Part shown: positions 10,578-21,057 of the stretch, piece by piece
Layout of the letters: the number at the start of each line of letters is the position of its first letter
Position numbering within the stretch: position 1 is the stretch's first letter
From: Diphasiastrum complanatum
Taxonomy: Eukaryota; Streptophyta; Lycopodiopsida; Lycopodiales; Lycopodiaceae
Assembly (NCBI GenBank): GCA_029204225.1
Contig: CM055105.1
Location: forward strand, 11,098,601-11,162,600
Direction of reading: 5' to 3'
Length of the DNA stretch: 64,000 nt
Made by a program: the position numbers and the translations under genes
Notes under the pieces: model-generated
What the model was told of the DNA's origin: nothing
Database searches by the model: none
Seen by the model: only the letters and a program-made list of their open reading frames with translations

Positions 10578-11666
10578 ATATCCATCGTTATCAAGCTTAA
10601 AAGGAACTCACTCTATGTATTTTTAAGAGAGTTGGTAGATTTTGGATTCTTATTGTATTGTTTCATGTGAGTGGAGAGCTTCATATGACTTGTTTGTGAG
10701 TGCTTGAGTTTTGCTTTTGGGTTGTGAGTTATTTTGATGATATGAGTTGCATAATGGGTAGTGTGATTTGTTTTTGGAGTGGTGGTTTTTGGATGAGGGT
10801 TGCCTCACTAGAATGCCTACTTCTTGGGTGAGGATTGATAGTAATTTGAAAATAGTTAGGGTTTGGTTGATGTTTGCTTGTAGTAGTGTTTGATGGTTGC
10901 CTTGGTGTCATCATGTTACTTGTTGTCTTGTCTTGGTGTGTGATTGTTGGTAAAAGGCTAGTCGATACCATCACCAGTATCTCCAGACAGTTAGGTTGTA
11001 GGGCTTTTCTTATACATGATAACCTACCTAGCCCAGGCATGCATGTCACGATCCGTCAAATGACCTGCTCACTGATGAAATGCATCGACATACCTACACA
11101 TTAGGGTTGTTGGTGTGACCACATCCGCTAGACCCAATGATGTCAGTTCATTGCCATTAGTGTATGGAAAATAACATGTACTAGCATCGCATCAGAAAGG
11201 ATAAACCTAGCACTATACCAAAGGGCGAGTACCAAATAATACCCAAGGCTACATAGTAGGTAGCTAGGTAGAGATTACGAATATGAAACTATAGGATACC
11301 TTACCATGATAGAGACCATAGCAGTTGCTTAGGCCAAATTGACAAAAACAGAACCTACCCTCTTTCTACCATACTTCTGGAAGCCTGAAAACTTCCATTG
11401 GCAGGGAGAGCACGGAGAGACCGAGTGGGCCCTAGGGTTGGAATTAGTTTTCCTCGATCTTTGTCATAAGAACAGTGTGAGCCCTTCTCCTTTTAGGTCT
11501 AGCAAGACCAACCCCCATCCGAAAAATCCCTAACAGTCATTGTGTTGTTTGCTACTATACTTCTGTACTGATGACTAAGATTTATCATCTTCATGTGGAT
11601 CTTTCACCAAAATATGCTTCGCTTAGGACAAGAAATTCAAAATAATCCAAATTATCAACTTTTGAT
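10578..11666. other. Stretch without a recognised gene, probably retroelement non-coding DNA
   Basis: Lies 5' of the gag fragment and may include its leader or LTR, but no TG...CA LTR pair or primer site is seen. Open frames here show no motifs. Confidence 0.5.
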
Positions 11667-12221
11667 ATGATCTGTTACGGGGAGAAAAAGCTAAAGCATG
11701 TAGATTTATGGTCATTAGGAGCATTGTATCCTATTGATCCAGATTCATTGCAACATCCTGATTTTCATTCAGTAACTCAATTGATAATCTATATGTGTCA
11801 TGGAAAAAATGGCCTCTTAGGTTACTGTGAGAGTTTGAAATTCTATGGTAATGCACATTCAATGCAAAGAATACATTATTTAGAAGACGACGAAGACAAA
11901 TATGGAGGGATGGACAGACGATTTCATGTTACAAAAGTATATAATATATTCCACGATTCTAAAAAAATTGTAGTCCACCAATCTGCGCTTGACACGGAGA
12001 CGATGTACACACCACCGGCCAGTGTGTGCACGACATCTATCTCACCACATCAGCATGTTTCAACACATGCTGCGCGACACGTGTCAAAAAAAATTTCAGC
12101 CATACTGACACGTGTCCGACAGAAGATATGGCCCACATCTGGCCATGCATTGTCACGTTGCAACACGTGTCAATTGGGCCATACCCTCTCTCTCTCTCTC
12201 AAGGGTATATATAGAGTGTAA
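11667..12221 (+). CDS. Hypothetical open frame, 184 aa, function unknown
   Basis: Opens at ATG 11,667. The first ~120 residues have normal amino-acid composition (MICYGEKKLKHVDLWSLGAL...) with a DDEDKYGGMDRRFHVTK segment. From about residue 115 the frame runs into the G-box/TATA region and is unlikely to be coding. I do not recognise the sequence. It could be a captured gene fragment or part of a retroelement. Confidence 0.25.
   Translation: MICYGEKKLKHVDLWSLGALYPIDPDSLQHPDFHSVTQLIIYMCHGKNGLLGYCESLKFYGNAHSMQRIHYLEDDEDKYGGMDRRFHVTKVYNIFHDSKKIVVHQSALDTETMYTPPASVCTTSISPHQHVSTHAARHVSKKISAILTRVRQKIWPTSGHALSRCNTCQLGHTLSLSLKGIYRV
12076..12214 (+). promoter_or_regulatory. Promoter-like block: three ACACGTGTC boxes, CT patch, TATATATAG
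   Basis: (A)ACACGTGTC/GACACGTGTC boxes (G-box/ABRE core CACGTG) lie at 12076-12085, 12107-12116 and 12162-12171. A CT patch follows at 12186-12200, then TATATATAG at 12206. This order (G-boxes, Y patch, TATA) is typical of plant Pol II promoters. No obvious gene follows on the plus strand, so it may be an orphan or LTR-derived promoter. Confidence 0.45.
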
Positions 12222-12559
12222 AGCCAACCCCACCTGCCCAAGCATTGAATCCACATGGAAGCACTCTAACTGATCATGCCAATTCCCCATGCATGTCCAC
12301 TGCATGTAGGTACCCCTAACCCATAATAGTCAAGACGCATGCATAAGCACAGTGCATTACATCTTATCCCATACTAGGATGCAACACACATGCCTATACC
12401 GCATGCGGGAGTGACCCCATGGTCCTATTCGACTATTGTCCAGATTAGGCCTGGCCCCTACATCCAAGACAGCTCCTAATGGTCCAAACGCCCATTAGGG
12501 CCATAACAATGTGACTTTCACAAAGCACAAGACTCACAAACATGATTGATGCTACTTAA
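12222..12559. other. No feature recognised
   Basis: Mixed-composition sequence between the promoter-like block and the copia fragment. No LTR ends or open frame of note. Confidence 0.5.
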
Positions 12560-13724
12560 GGATCTTGGTATACTAATCACAATTGCTTCTTAACCATTAC
12601 TTCCAATGACTTAAGGTTGAGGTGCCCCATCCTTTTATGCCAAACCACTTGAATAGGTATTTGCTCACTTGCGATACATCCAACTTGGTTAGCAATAACA
12701 CAAGCATCTAGTTTGAACAACTTCCCTTGTCTTTTACCTTTTTCAATCAAGACATCCTTCCTTCTGATCATGCAAGCATCTCCATCAAACTCAATTTTGA
12801 AACCTTTACTTAGCAATTGACCCACACTAAGTAAATTCTTGGTAATGGAAGGTACGAACTCCTATTTGTAGAGAGAGAAATAGGAATTGTGCCAATCCGT
12901 TTGATTGCACACTCACCATCATTGCCCATGTAGATCACCCTCTTATCATCTTCCTATGGCAACAAAGAAGTGAAGTACTCTTTGTGAAAAGTCATGTGTG
13001 AGCTTGCACCACTATCAATCCACCATGGATCTAGATCTCCATCATTATCAAGCATACATGAAGACATCACAAAAGCATCATCATATGAGTTTTGAACATC
13101 CATCTTCATCATGAGTAAGATTAACTTGCTTGTCTCCTTGATCTCTCTTCTTCTTGTAGCACTCACTTGCAAAGTGTCCTTTGATGCCACAATAGAAGCA
13201 CTTTAGCTTTGACCTATCTTTCTTTTTGCCATTTGAAGAAGCCTTCCCTTGATCTTGCCCTTTAGACCACTTACTTTTGTTTTTTCCCTTGAATTTGCCC
13301 TTGATGAACATAGCCTCCTCTCCAACTCAATGAGATGTTGATGAAGGTCCACCACTTGCTTGAAGCCTATATTCTTCATTAATCAAGATCTCTTGTAGAT
13401 AAATCAAATTTGGCAAAGTTCTTTTAATGGCAAAACTTTGTACAATGTTAGCATGCGCATCCAACAAACCATTAAGAATAACTTGAACAAGTTGTCCTTC
13501 GTTGATGCACATCAATGCAAAATAACTCATCATTCAAAGGCTTCACTCTCAAAACAAAAATATTTTGGACTCTCTTCACTCTTTTGCAAACTTTGAAAGA
13601 TTTGTCTTCTTAGACTCAACACTCTAGAAGTAGACTTGGATTCATAAAGCTTCTTTAATGAATCCCAAGCATCCTTTGATGAAGTACTCTTTTAACTTGA
13701 GAAGTTCATTGGTAATATTCATCT
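12560..13724 (-). pseudogene. Copia gag (C-terminal)-protease-GAG-pre-integrase fragment (copia-2)
   Basis: Reading from 13,724 leftward: UBN2 gag tail (VQVILNGLLDAHANIVQSFA), a CCHC zinc knuckle (CFYCGIKGHFASEC) preceded by a basic region, protease with WWIDSGASSHMT (active-site DSG intact) and a GAG-pre-integrase HKRMGHLN motif. Several stops and frameshifts break it, and integrase to RNase H are missing. It is the same family as element A/C, with almost the same gag and knuckle. It is cut at 13,724. Confidence 0.85.
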
Positions 13725-13976
13725 TGTGAAGAATAAAAAGCTATTCAACTTGACTATAGGGGTTGATGAAGATTTTTATCATACATGTACATTTACAAGA
13801 TGTAAATATCATTCTCTACCATGTAGAAACTCGAGCTATGTGAGCTAGATCTCACATTTTTAGTTGAAATTTTTCAATAGGTTGGATCAACATCCAAGTT
13901 AGATCCTAGATTGAAACAGTAGCAACACATTCAATTCCATTCTTTGTTGTCCAGTTTAGAAGGAGTCTTCACATTC

Positions 13977-14738
13977 ATGGCATCTATAGGAGATTTTTTC
14001 TTTGAAGCTAGTGAGAGACTAGATACCTCCAACTATTCAGTTTGGAAGGATGGAATAGAATCTTTATTGGTTCTTTATGGTGTAATGGACATAGTATTAG
14101 GAATTGAAGTTGAACCTGAAGCTTATGATGAGGCTCAAAGGTTCAAGAAAAGAGCAAGAATTGCTCTTCATATTATTAAGATAAACATCTCTGATGAGAT
14201 GTTAAGAGAAAGCAATTCTTGCACATCAGCCAAGCAGGCTTGGGAAACCCTTAGAAAACTTTTTGAAGCAAAGATCACATCAAGACTTCTTACTCTTAGA
14301 AATCCTATCTTTTCTAGTTTTCAAAGAGTTGATGAAAGTGCTTCATTTGTAATGAGAGCTAAAGATCTTCACAGAGAGATAGCATGCATAGGAGATGATA
14401 CTCCAAAGAATAGTGAACTCATTCAAGCAGTCCTTAATGGACTTAGAGAAGAGTATACAAATATTGTGCAAACTTATGCTATCATGGAGGAGCTACCAAC
14501 TTTGGAGGCTCTTCATGATGTTCTTATTGCTAAAGAAAGCATGCAAAAGAACAAGTTGTTGAAGATCAACACACTTTCAAGGAAGGATGGCGGTTATGGC
14601 AAAGCTCACTTTTCCAAGGACAAGTCAAGAGGGAGGAGCAAGAACAAATTTTCTCAAGCCTTCACCAAGGAAAAATCAAAGGACAAAGACTATGGAGTAG
14701 AAGATGATTCAACTCATTCTTCTATTTTCAAGAAGTAG
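13977..14738 (+). pseudogene. Copia gag, element D (frame intact, pol broken)
   Basis: ATG 13,977 opens 253 uninterrupted codons: RLDTSNYSVWKDGIESLL, KKRARIALHIIKINIS, TSRLLTLRNPIF, then a Lys/Ser-rich tail. This is the DUF4219 + UBN2 capsid-type gag of plant Ty1/copia. No CCHC knuckle is present before the stop at 14,738, whereas related gags here have one. The 13,725-13,976 lead-in starts TGTGAAGAAT like the 3' LTR of this element, but after those ten bases I see no further match, so a 5' LTR is not established. Confidence 0.8.
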
Positions 14739-17650
14739 ACTCAAGAAGATCAAGCCAATTTTACCATAGAAGACTCACATGCAAGTGAAGGAGAAGCATC
14801 TCTCATGATGTCTAGTTTCTCCTCTACTCCTTTTAAAGATGTATCTTGGTATATTGATAGTGGCGCACCATCACACATGAGTAGCACCAAGAGTTCTTTT
14901 GTTTCAATTGAATTTTGTCAAGAAGTTAGAGAATCAATGTACACTACTATTGGTGATACATGTTCTATTGAAGGAGTTGGATGTATATCCCTAAATCTTG
15001 CATCTTCAATGAATTTTACACTTTTCAATGTACTTTATGTTCCTAATCTCACAAAGAATATGATTAGTGTTGGAAGGTTATTTGACAATGGTTTTGAAGT
15101 GGAATTCAATGTCAATAGTTGTTTTATTAAGAAAGGTGATGAGATCCTAGCAAGTAGATCAGGATATATGTTTCCAAGGAGGAAGTATGGCATAGGAAGT
15201 TGGATAATACCAATTTCAGATCTCTGTCTATTATGGTTAAGGAGATCAAGCCAAGAGAGGCTTGTTCTATGGCAAAATAACATGTGGATCCATATTTGAT
15301 ATCTTCTACCAAGACAAAACATCCTTTGGAATTGGAACATCTGGATGTTCACCTTTCTTCATCTAAAAGCAAGGAAGATGTCTCTTATTTTTCCAATCTT
15401 ATTGATGTTTTCACAAGTAGCCAATGGCTATGTCTTGTTTCTTCAAGTTTTATGGTGCATGTGTATGTTCCATTATGCAAAACTTTGTGGAGTTATGGAG
15501 CTATCGGAAGAAATGCACTATATGGATTCTAGTTCAACTATAAGCCTAAGGTTGTGTACCTTAGTGTTCTTGAAGGTTATTGCTTTGCATGTGTTTTCTT
15601 GGATGCAGGGAAGGATGGTGATCCAAGTTTATGGATCATGGTTGAATGCTTATCCACCAAGGAAGGCTACAAAGCCTTTATACTCTCTATCTCAAAGGTG
15701 TTTGAGCATGGAGATGTTATTGTTTATGAAGATCTATTTTCAATCTTGGAAGGGGCTGAGAGCACAATGTCTCTATTTGTATCAAAAGTTCATTCTATGG
15801 AGAAAAGCCAACTTATGATGGGGTCGAGGTTTGAGGAGGAGTATCCTCAACCAGTATTTCAAGGAGATCTTCATCATTGTACAAGGCCGAGTCCTTGTTG
15901 TTCTTATTTTATGGAAAATAAAGAATAAGTGAAGGTGGTATTCATTCTATTGTACTCACCTATGTTTCTCTTTCTTTAGTTGATGTATTATCTTGCTTAG
16001 TTGGAAAAGCAAGCGATATGCCAAGAAACTTGGAGCATAAATAGATCATCCTGACAAAGGATAGCTAGAATGGAGAAATGTGCACCAGCATGGTCAAAAG
16101 CCCAAGGTATCCATAAGACCCATGAGTGAGAAGTAGCAATGGCACACGGTACCCTCAAGGCCCATATCACGAGAAGAGATGCATGCCAAAAGCTCCAGAA
16201 GGTCCAAGAAATCAATGCACTATCTAAAAAGACATGATGCATGAAAACAATGGTAACAAATCTAGAAAAATAGTAGCAACAAATCTAGAAATAGTAGATG
16301 CCCCAATGAAAAACTGTATTCGAAATTCTCATCTAGAAAGACCTCATATGGACATACCAATCCATCATAGGATGCAGCAAAAACAGATGGAGAATCAAAT
16401 GACCCATTGAAACTAGCCGCAAGTGTAGTCCCAAAGTGCACACTAGGCGCACAAGTGAGGAATAGAAGAAATGCATGTGAACAAGGAACAGAAGCTGCAA
16501 CATCAGTAGCAAGCATTTGAGCAATATCCACATGTAGTTGAGAAGGAGTATCAAAGCAGATATGAGCAACACCGAAATGTATGGTGGCAAAATTCCCAAA
16601 AGCTATTCAAGAGAGGAGAAGGGACTCTCTCAAGGTACTGTGATGGTCTCAGAACACCAGAACAAAGTGGCAACTCAACATCAGAGACCAAGCGATATGG
16701 AGCAACCCGAAATGACTGGGAATCTGAAGATCATCCGAACAAACAGTAGCTGGAATGGAGGCAATAGCCCAAGACATCAGAATATGCCAAGCCTGACAAT
16801 GAGCAACAATCCAAGGAACAGATAGAGAGCCACATGCATAATCATAGAGATATATGCACCAGACATTCAGTAATATGGAAAAACATGCTGAACACATAAA
16901 AAGACTACACAATGAGCCTTCGGCAAGCTGTGAATAAACTACTTTCCAATGATCAACTAGAATTCTCCTAGAGTATCAATGCCAACAAGTGAGTGTGTAA
17001 CTGCCTTTGGAAATCTTTGTGTCCACATGCTTTGTGCATGATCATTCCAATGTAAGGACCAAAGATTATCCTATTTCAATGATAGAAATAATGGTAGTGT
17101 TTTGCTCTTCAAGTAGAGATTGTAGAATCTACTTGTTTTCAACCAAAGAATTTGTCAATGGTGGAAATGTGATCTTTCAAGAGTGGAAGATTTGTAAACT
17201 TGAAGAAGGACCTTTGGATCAACACCTTATTCAATTCATTGATGGTTTGGAGTCAAGTCAAGTGGAGGATCAAGCTCAAGACCTGAGGACTCCAAGAAGA
17301 ACCTTGAGTATCAAGATGGAGCCATCAAGGCTCAATCATATGGATCAAGCAAGGCAAGTTGTCTTTGGCAACATTATTTATGCACTTAATATTTTAATTG
17401 ACGTATCTTCAAGTGCACAAAATGCCTTGGAATCCATGGCTTGGCATGATGTTTAGTTTTGAAGTGTGCTACATGTATATAGACACATTTATGGAACATC
17501 TTGTAAGGGATCCTCTAAGAGGTGGTGAAAGATCTTTCATGGACATCATTCTCTATTGGAGTCTCAAAAGTGCCTTGTTTGTAGCTGGATTGTTTAGACA
17601 CTTCTAAAAACTCTCATTCATCTATCAAGAGAGTTGTAAATAGATCAAGC
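14739..17650 (+). pseudogene. Degenerate pol of copia element D
   Basis: Protease at about 14,838: WYIDSGAPSHMSS, followed by NVLYVPNLTKNMISVGRLF (14,805-15,299). Integrase survives only as scraps (PLELEHLDVH near 15,325). Post-integrase segments appear near 15,545 (YLSVLEGYCFACVF, STKEGYKAF) and again near 17,100 (SSSRDCRIYLFSTKEFVNGG). An RNase H lead-in (GGERSFMDIILYWSL) is near 17,520. Two post-integrase blocks separated by about 1.4 kb suggest an insertion or duplication. The polypurine tract TTTGAGGAGGAG (17,655-17,666) precedes the LTR. Confidence 0.7.
15930..17006. other. Unexplained block inside copia D with a diverged internal duplication
   Basis: Has no pol motif. The stretch from about 16,008 (CAAGCGATATG... 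GATCATCC...AGCTAGAATGGAG) recurs in diverged form from about 16,688, so it holds two related ~150-base repeats. Not recognised. Confidence 0.4.
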
Positions 17651-17666
17651 TAAATTTGAGGAGGAG

Positions 17667-18364
17667 TGTGAAGAATTGCCAAAAATTGGCAAATCTAGCT
17701 TGATCAAAAACCATGTAGAACATTGTAAATATTGTGTATAATTGGATTCCACACATGTAAGGCCAAGATGCCACGTGGAAGCCCACTCCTAATGTAGGTT
17801 AGGTCAAGTCAAGAGAGTTGGCCATGTCTATTTGGTGGTCATCCCTACTTTATAGGTCCTACACCTAAGTTTAAGGTGAAAATTTGACCAACTAGCTACC
17901 TACCAAGCATAACTCTAGGATCTAGGCTAGGGTTTCATTTTAGGGCAAGAAGGGTGAGTTAACTTCCTTATTCCATGCTGGAAATCCACCTAACTTCAAG
18001 AAGGAAGTTGAATGTGCTATGTATTCCCTCTCTCCATAGTGAGATAGAAAATTTTTGGAGCTCATTGGCAATCTCAAGCTAGTTCACTATGTACATTGAG
18101 TTTTTGTGATCCAAATGAAATCAAATCGATTTCTACTTGTTTCTCAGGTTGAAGGTCATACTACAGCCTGTAGTACACACGTGTGGGCTCGGATTTCAAT
18201 GTTTATCAATGCTTTTGATTGTTAATGCTTGTTGTTTGTCAAATTGCCAATCTAGATCAACTTTTTTGTGTCTAGTTTTTTGATAGATTGTTAAGCAAGC
18301 ATCCAATCACTCTTGTGGATCTTTTGTGGATCCATTTATGGTCCTAAAGTACAGTACTTTCACA
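17667..18364 (+). mobile_element. 3' LTR of copia element D
   Basis: Starts TGTGAAGAATT just after a polypurine tract and ends CTTTCACA (TGTGA...TCACA inverted ends). It contains a TTGCCAAAAATTGGCAA hairpin at the start and a CACACGTGTG palindrome near 18,175. Right flank CTCAT belongs to CACTA Tnp2 sequence; no matching duplication was found on the left. Confidence 0.75.
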
Positions 18365-19943
18365 CTCATCACGCCACAATAGTGAAGCAAATGGATGTAG
18401 TTGGTGCAAAATTTCAGTAACATAAAAGAGAGATTCATGTACTAACCATCCCTTTGACATGCTACCTTCAGGCCTTGCCTTTTGACGCACAAAATCTGTT
18501 AAGACTTTCATGTACCTTTCCATAAAGAACATCCACCTAAAAAGTCACAAATGGTTAAAAATAGGTGTTTTATTTAATGAGTTCATGTATCAATTGATTT
18601 AGTTAAAATACACATGCAACAGATAATTTATGCACTTATACCTAGTGTGCACTGGACTAGCAATAGAACTTCTTCAACCAAGTGCACCAATAAATGCACT
18701 TGTGAGTCCATGATGGAAGTCGGAAAATATCTCTCAAACATGCACACAATCTCCACCATATCCTCATGTCTCTTGCGAAGATCCAGCTCACGGATTTCCT
18801 TTGAACACATCCATCTGCAACATATTCAATCCATTTTATGTCTATTTGAATTTCCAATCAATAAATACTAAATAGAAAAATGCACCAAGTACATGTAAAT
18901 ACCTGACAATGATTGATAGTTTGTATATGGTCTCACAAATATCTTTTGACAAGCACCCACAAATTGACAATGGATAGATGAATTGAATCATCTTTAGCCA
19001 ATCATGAGATTTGAGACCTTGCAACTTTTCATCCACTATGAATGATGACCGTAGAGAATGGGCAAAACCAGTTGGTGTTCTAATGTCATGAATAATGGAG
19101 CGCACATGGTTAAGCTCCTCCTCAGTGAATGTCCAAGGTACTTTTGGAGCATGATCTTCACCATCCTTTATCCAACATTCTTTTTTGGTGTTTGATTCTT
19201 TTAGATCGTGCCTTGCAGCAATGGTATCTTTTTCACCAATCAAGTGTTTCCGAATATATTCACCCACATTTTTAAGTATGTGCATGGGATCAAGTAGATG
19301 ATTAATCAAAAGGTTATTCCAATATTGCAAACGATGAAATATAGATAATCTTTTCATACCATCGATTGGCTTTGCTTGAGATTCCTCCCATAGTATTCGC
19401 CAACATAGTTTGTCTCTTTTTTGTACTCAACCAAGGAAGAATATTATAATTTACCAAGCAAACAGGCCAAATGGACCATGTAGTTGCTCGTACACCAAAG
19501 GGGTTCACACCATCTGTTGCAAGACCAAATCTCACATTCTTGACTCATTGGCAAAGCTTGGATATTCTTTATTGATGTGTTTCCATGCAGGTGAATCTGA
19601 AGGTACCCTCATCATCCCATCCATAGAGGTTTGGTGTGCATGCCAGTCCATAAGTTGTGCAAGAGATTTACAACGAAATAAACGTTGCAATCGTGGAGTT
19701 ACTGAAAAATGTCGTAAAACTTTGCACGGAATGGTTTTTCCTTGCAAATCATCTTTATATCGAGGGGTATCACAAATGGGACATTTCTTGAGTGATTCGT
19801 ACCTTCCTCGATATAAAATACAATCTTTTGGACATGCATGATATTGCTTGTAGTCCATCCCGATGTTAGTCAACATCTTTCGTGCCTCATCTCTTGTCTC
19901 AGGCATGACATTCCCTTTTGGGAGAATTTTGTTTTTCAATAGT
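18365..19943 (-). pseudogene. CACTA Tnp2 transposase, central and C-terminal parts (Transposase_21 + DUF4218)
   Basis: The minus strand from 19,943 encodes LLKNKILPKGNVMPETRDEA, HACPKDCILYRGRYESLKKCP, then RFGLATDGVNPFG, WPVCLVNYN and a helical region, all typical of TNP2 (Transposase_21). DUF4218 follows: FPTSIMDSQVHLLVHL near 18,700, and after an intron (about 18,640-18,540) MFFMERYMKVLTD with ARPEGSM. The segment between NTMGGIS and the next block lacks the usual PGPKSPG region, so it is internally deleted. Frameshifts occur near 18,670 and elsewhere. The first exon starts in phase 2, matching the exon end at 9,644. Cut at the left by copia D. Confidence 0.88.
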
Positions 19944-19948
19944 CTGTA

Positions 19949-20995
19949 TTTTACAAGTAGAAGTGAGGAAGTCCTCCAAATCCAAGGTAGAGCCTCCAAA
20001 TTTCCTCCAAGAAACCTACAAGCTTCAAGATGCTCCCCAACTCCAAGCTAGGATGCCTCCACCTACAAGTAAGGATTTTCAAGCCTCCAAGGATCTCTCC
20101 CCCACCTGTGTCCCTACTCTTTAAATACAAAGATAGATAACAAGCTGGCCTCAAGTATTCACCACCCAACCATAGCTAGATCCAAGCTCCAAGCAAGACC
20201 TATCTAGCACCCCCTTGCTAACCATAAACAAATCACAAGCATACCACAACACTCCATAGCATACTCAAGATCCAAACCCTACTTATGTCCCATACCATAA
20301 GCAAGATCCTCTACACACTAGTAGCAACACTAGAGCATAAGCCAAGCAAACAAGAGAGATCTCTCCCTCCCAATGGGCGCAATACTACCCTCATATAGAT
20401 GGCCCATGGACCCCTCCAATGCACTATGGAGTTCCATGCTCATCCAATGAGAGAGAGAGAAGCCTAGGGGAGTTAAAGAATCTCCAAGAGCCTCCATAGG
20501 CTTATGGAATGTCAAGAGACTCCTTCCATAACCTATGACTCTTTGAATGCCTTTCTTGTGGGAGTTGGGAACTCAATGGACACTTTAGAAGGGCTCCCTC
20601 CTACAGGTCCCATTGCCCAAGTTGTGCAAGTATACTTTGGTCCTAGACCAATAAAGTGATATGGTTCAAGGTTGAGGCCCAAGGTTTAGAAAAATAGTCA
20701 TCCAATGACTTTCTAACACTTCTCTAGGTTCCATACCTCCATCCAAGGCATAGACACCTACTTGCCCTTAACCAAGGACACTAGTACCTTAGTCTAAGAC
20801 AGCTACTCTTAATACTAAGGATACCCCTTATCCAAGGGTCACGTGACTCCATACCTCCAACTAAGGTATAGTCACTTGCCTGTCCTTATCCAAGGGCACA
20901 TACCCTTAGTCCTAAGGGTACCTTGTCATTTAGCCCCCAACACTAAATGGACTATTAGGGGTCTGAAGTACTGCTAGTTACACAGGTATGTAACA
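19949..20995 (-). mobile_element. Gypsy 3' LTR, complete (1,047 bp)
   Basis: On the minus strand it runs from TGTTACATACC (20,995) to ...CTTGTAAAA (19,949). It is preceded by the polypurine tract TTTAGGGGGAAGGAA (21,010-20,996) and followed by target duplication TACAG (19,948-19,944 on this strand). The 5' LTR copy is split between 9,749-10,240 and 25,759-26,330. Confidence 0.88.
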
Positions 20996-21057
20996 TTCCT
21001 TCCCCCTAAACTTAAATATTTCCTTGTAGGAAAAAATTTGAAAAATTCTTCTGGAGA

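Noticed and set aside
13725-13976. Complete 5' LTR for copia D
   Set aside because: Only the first ten bases match the 3' LTR, there is no primer site, and the flanks CATCT and CTCAT do not match.
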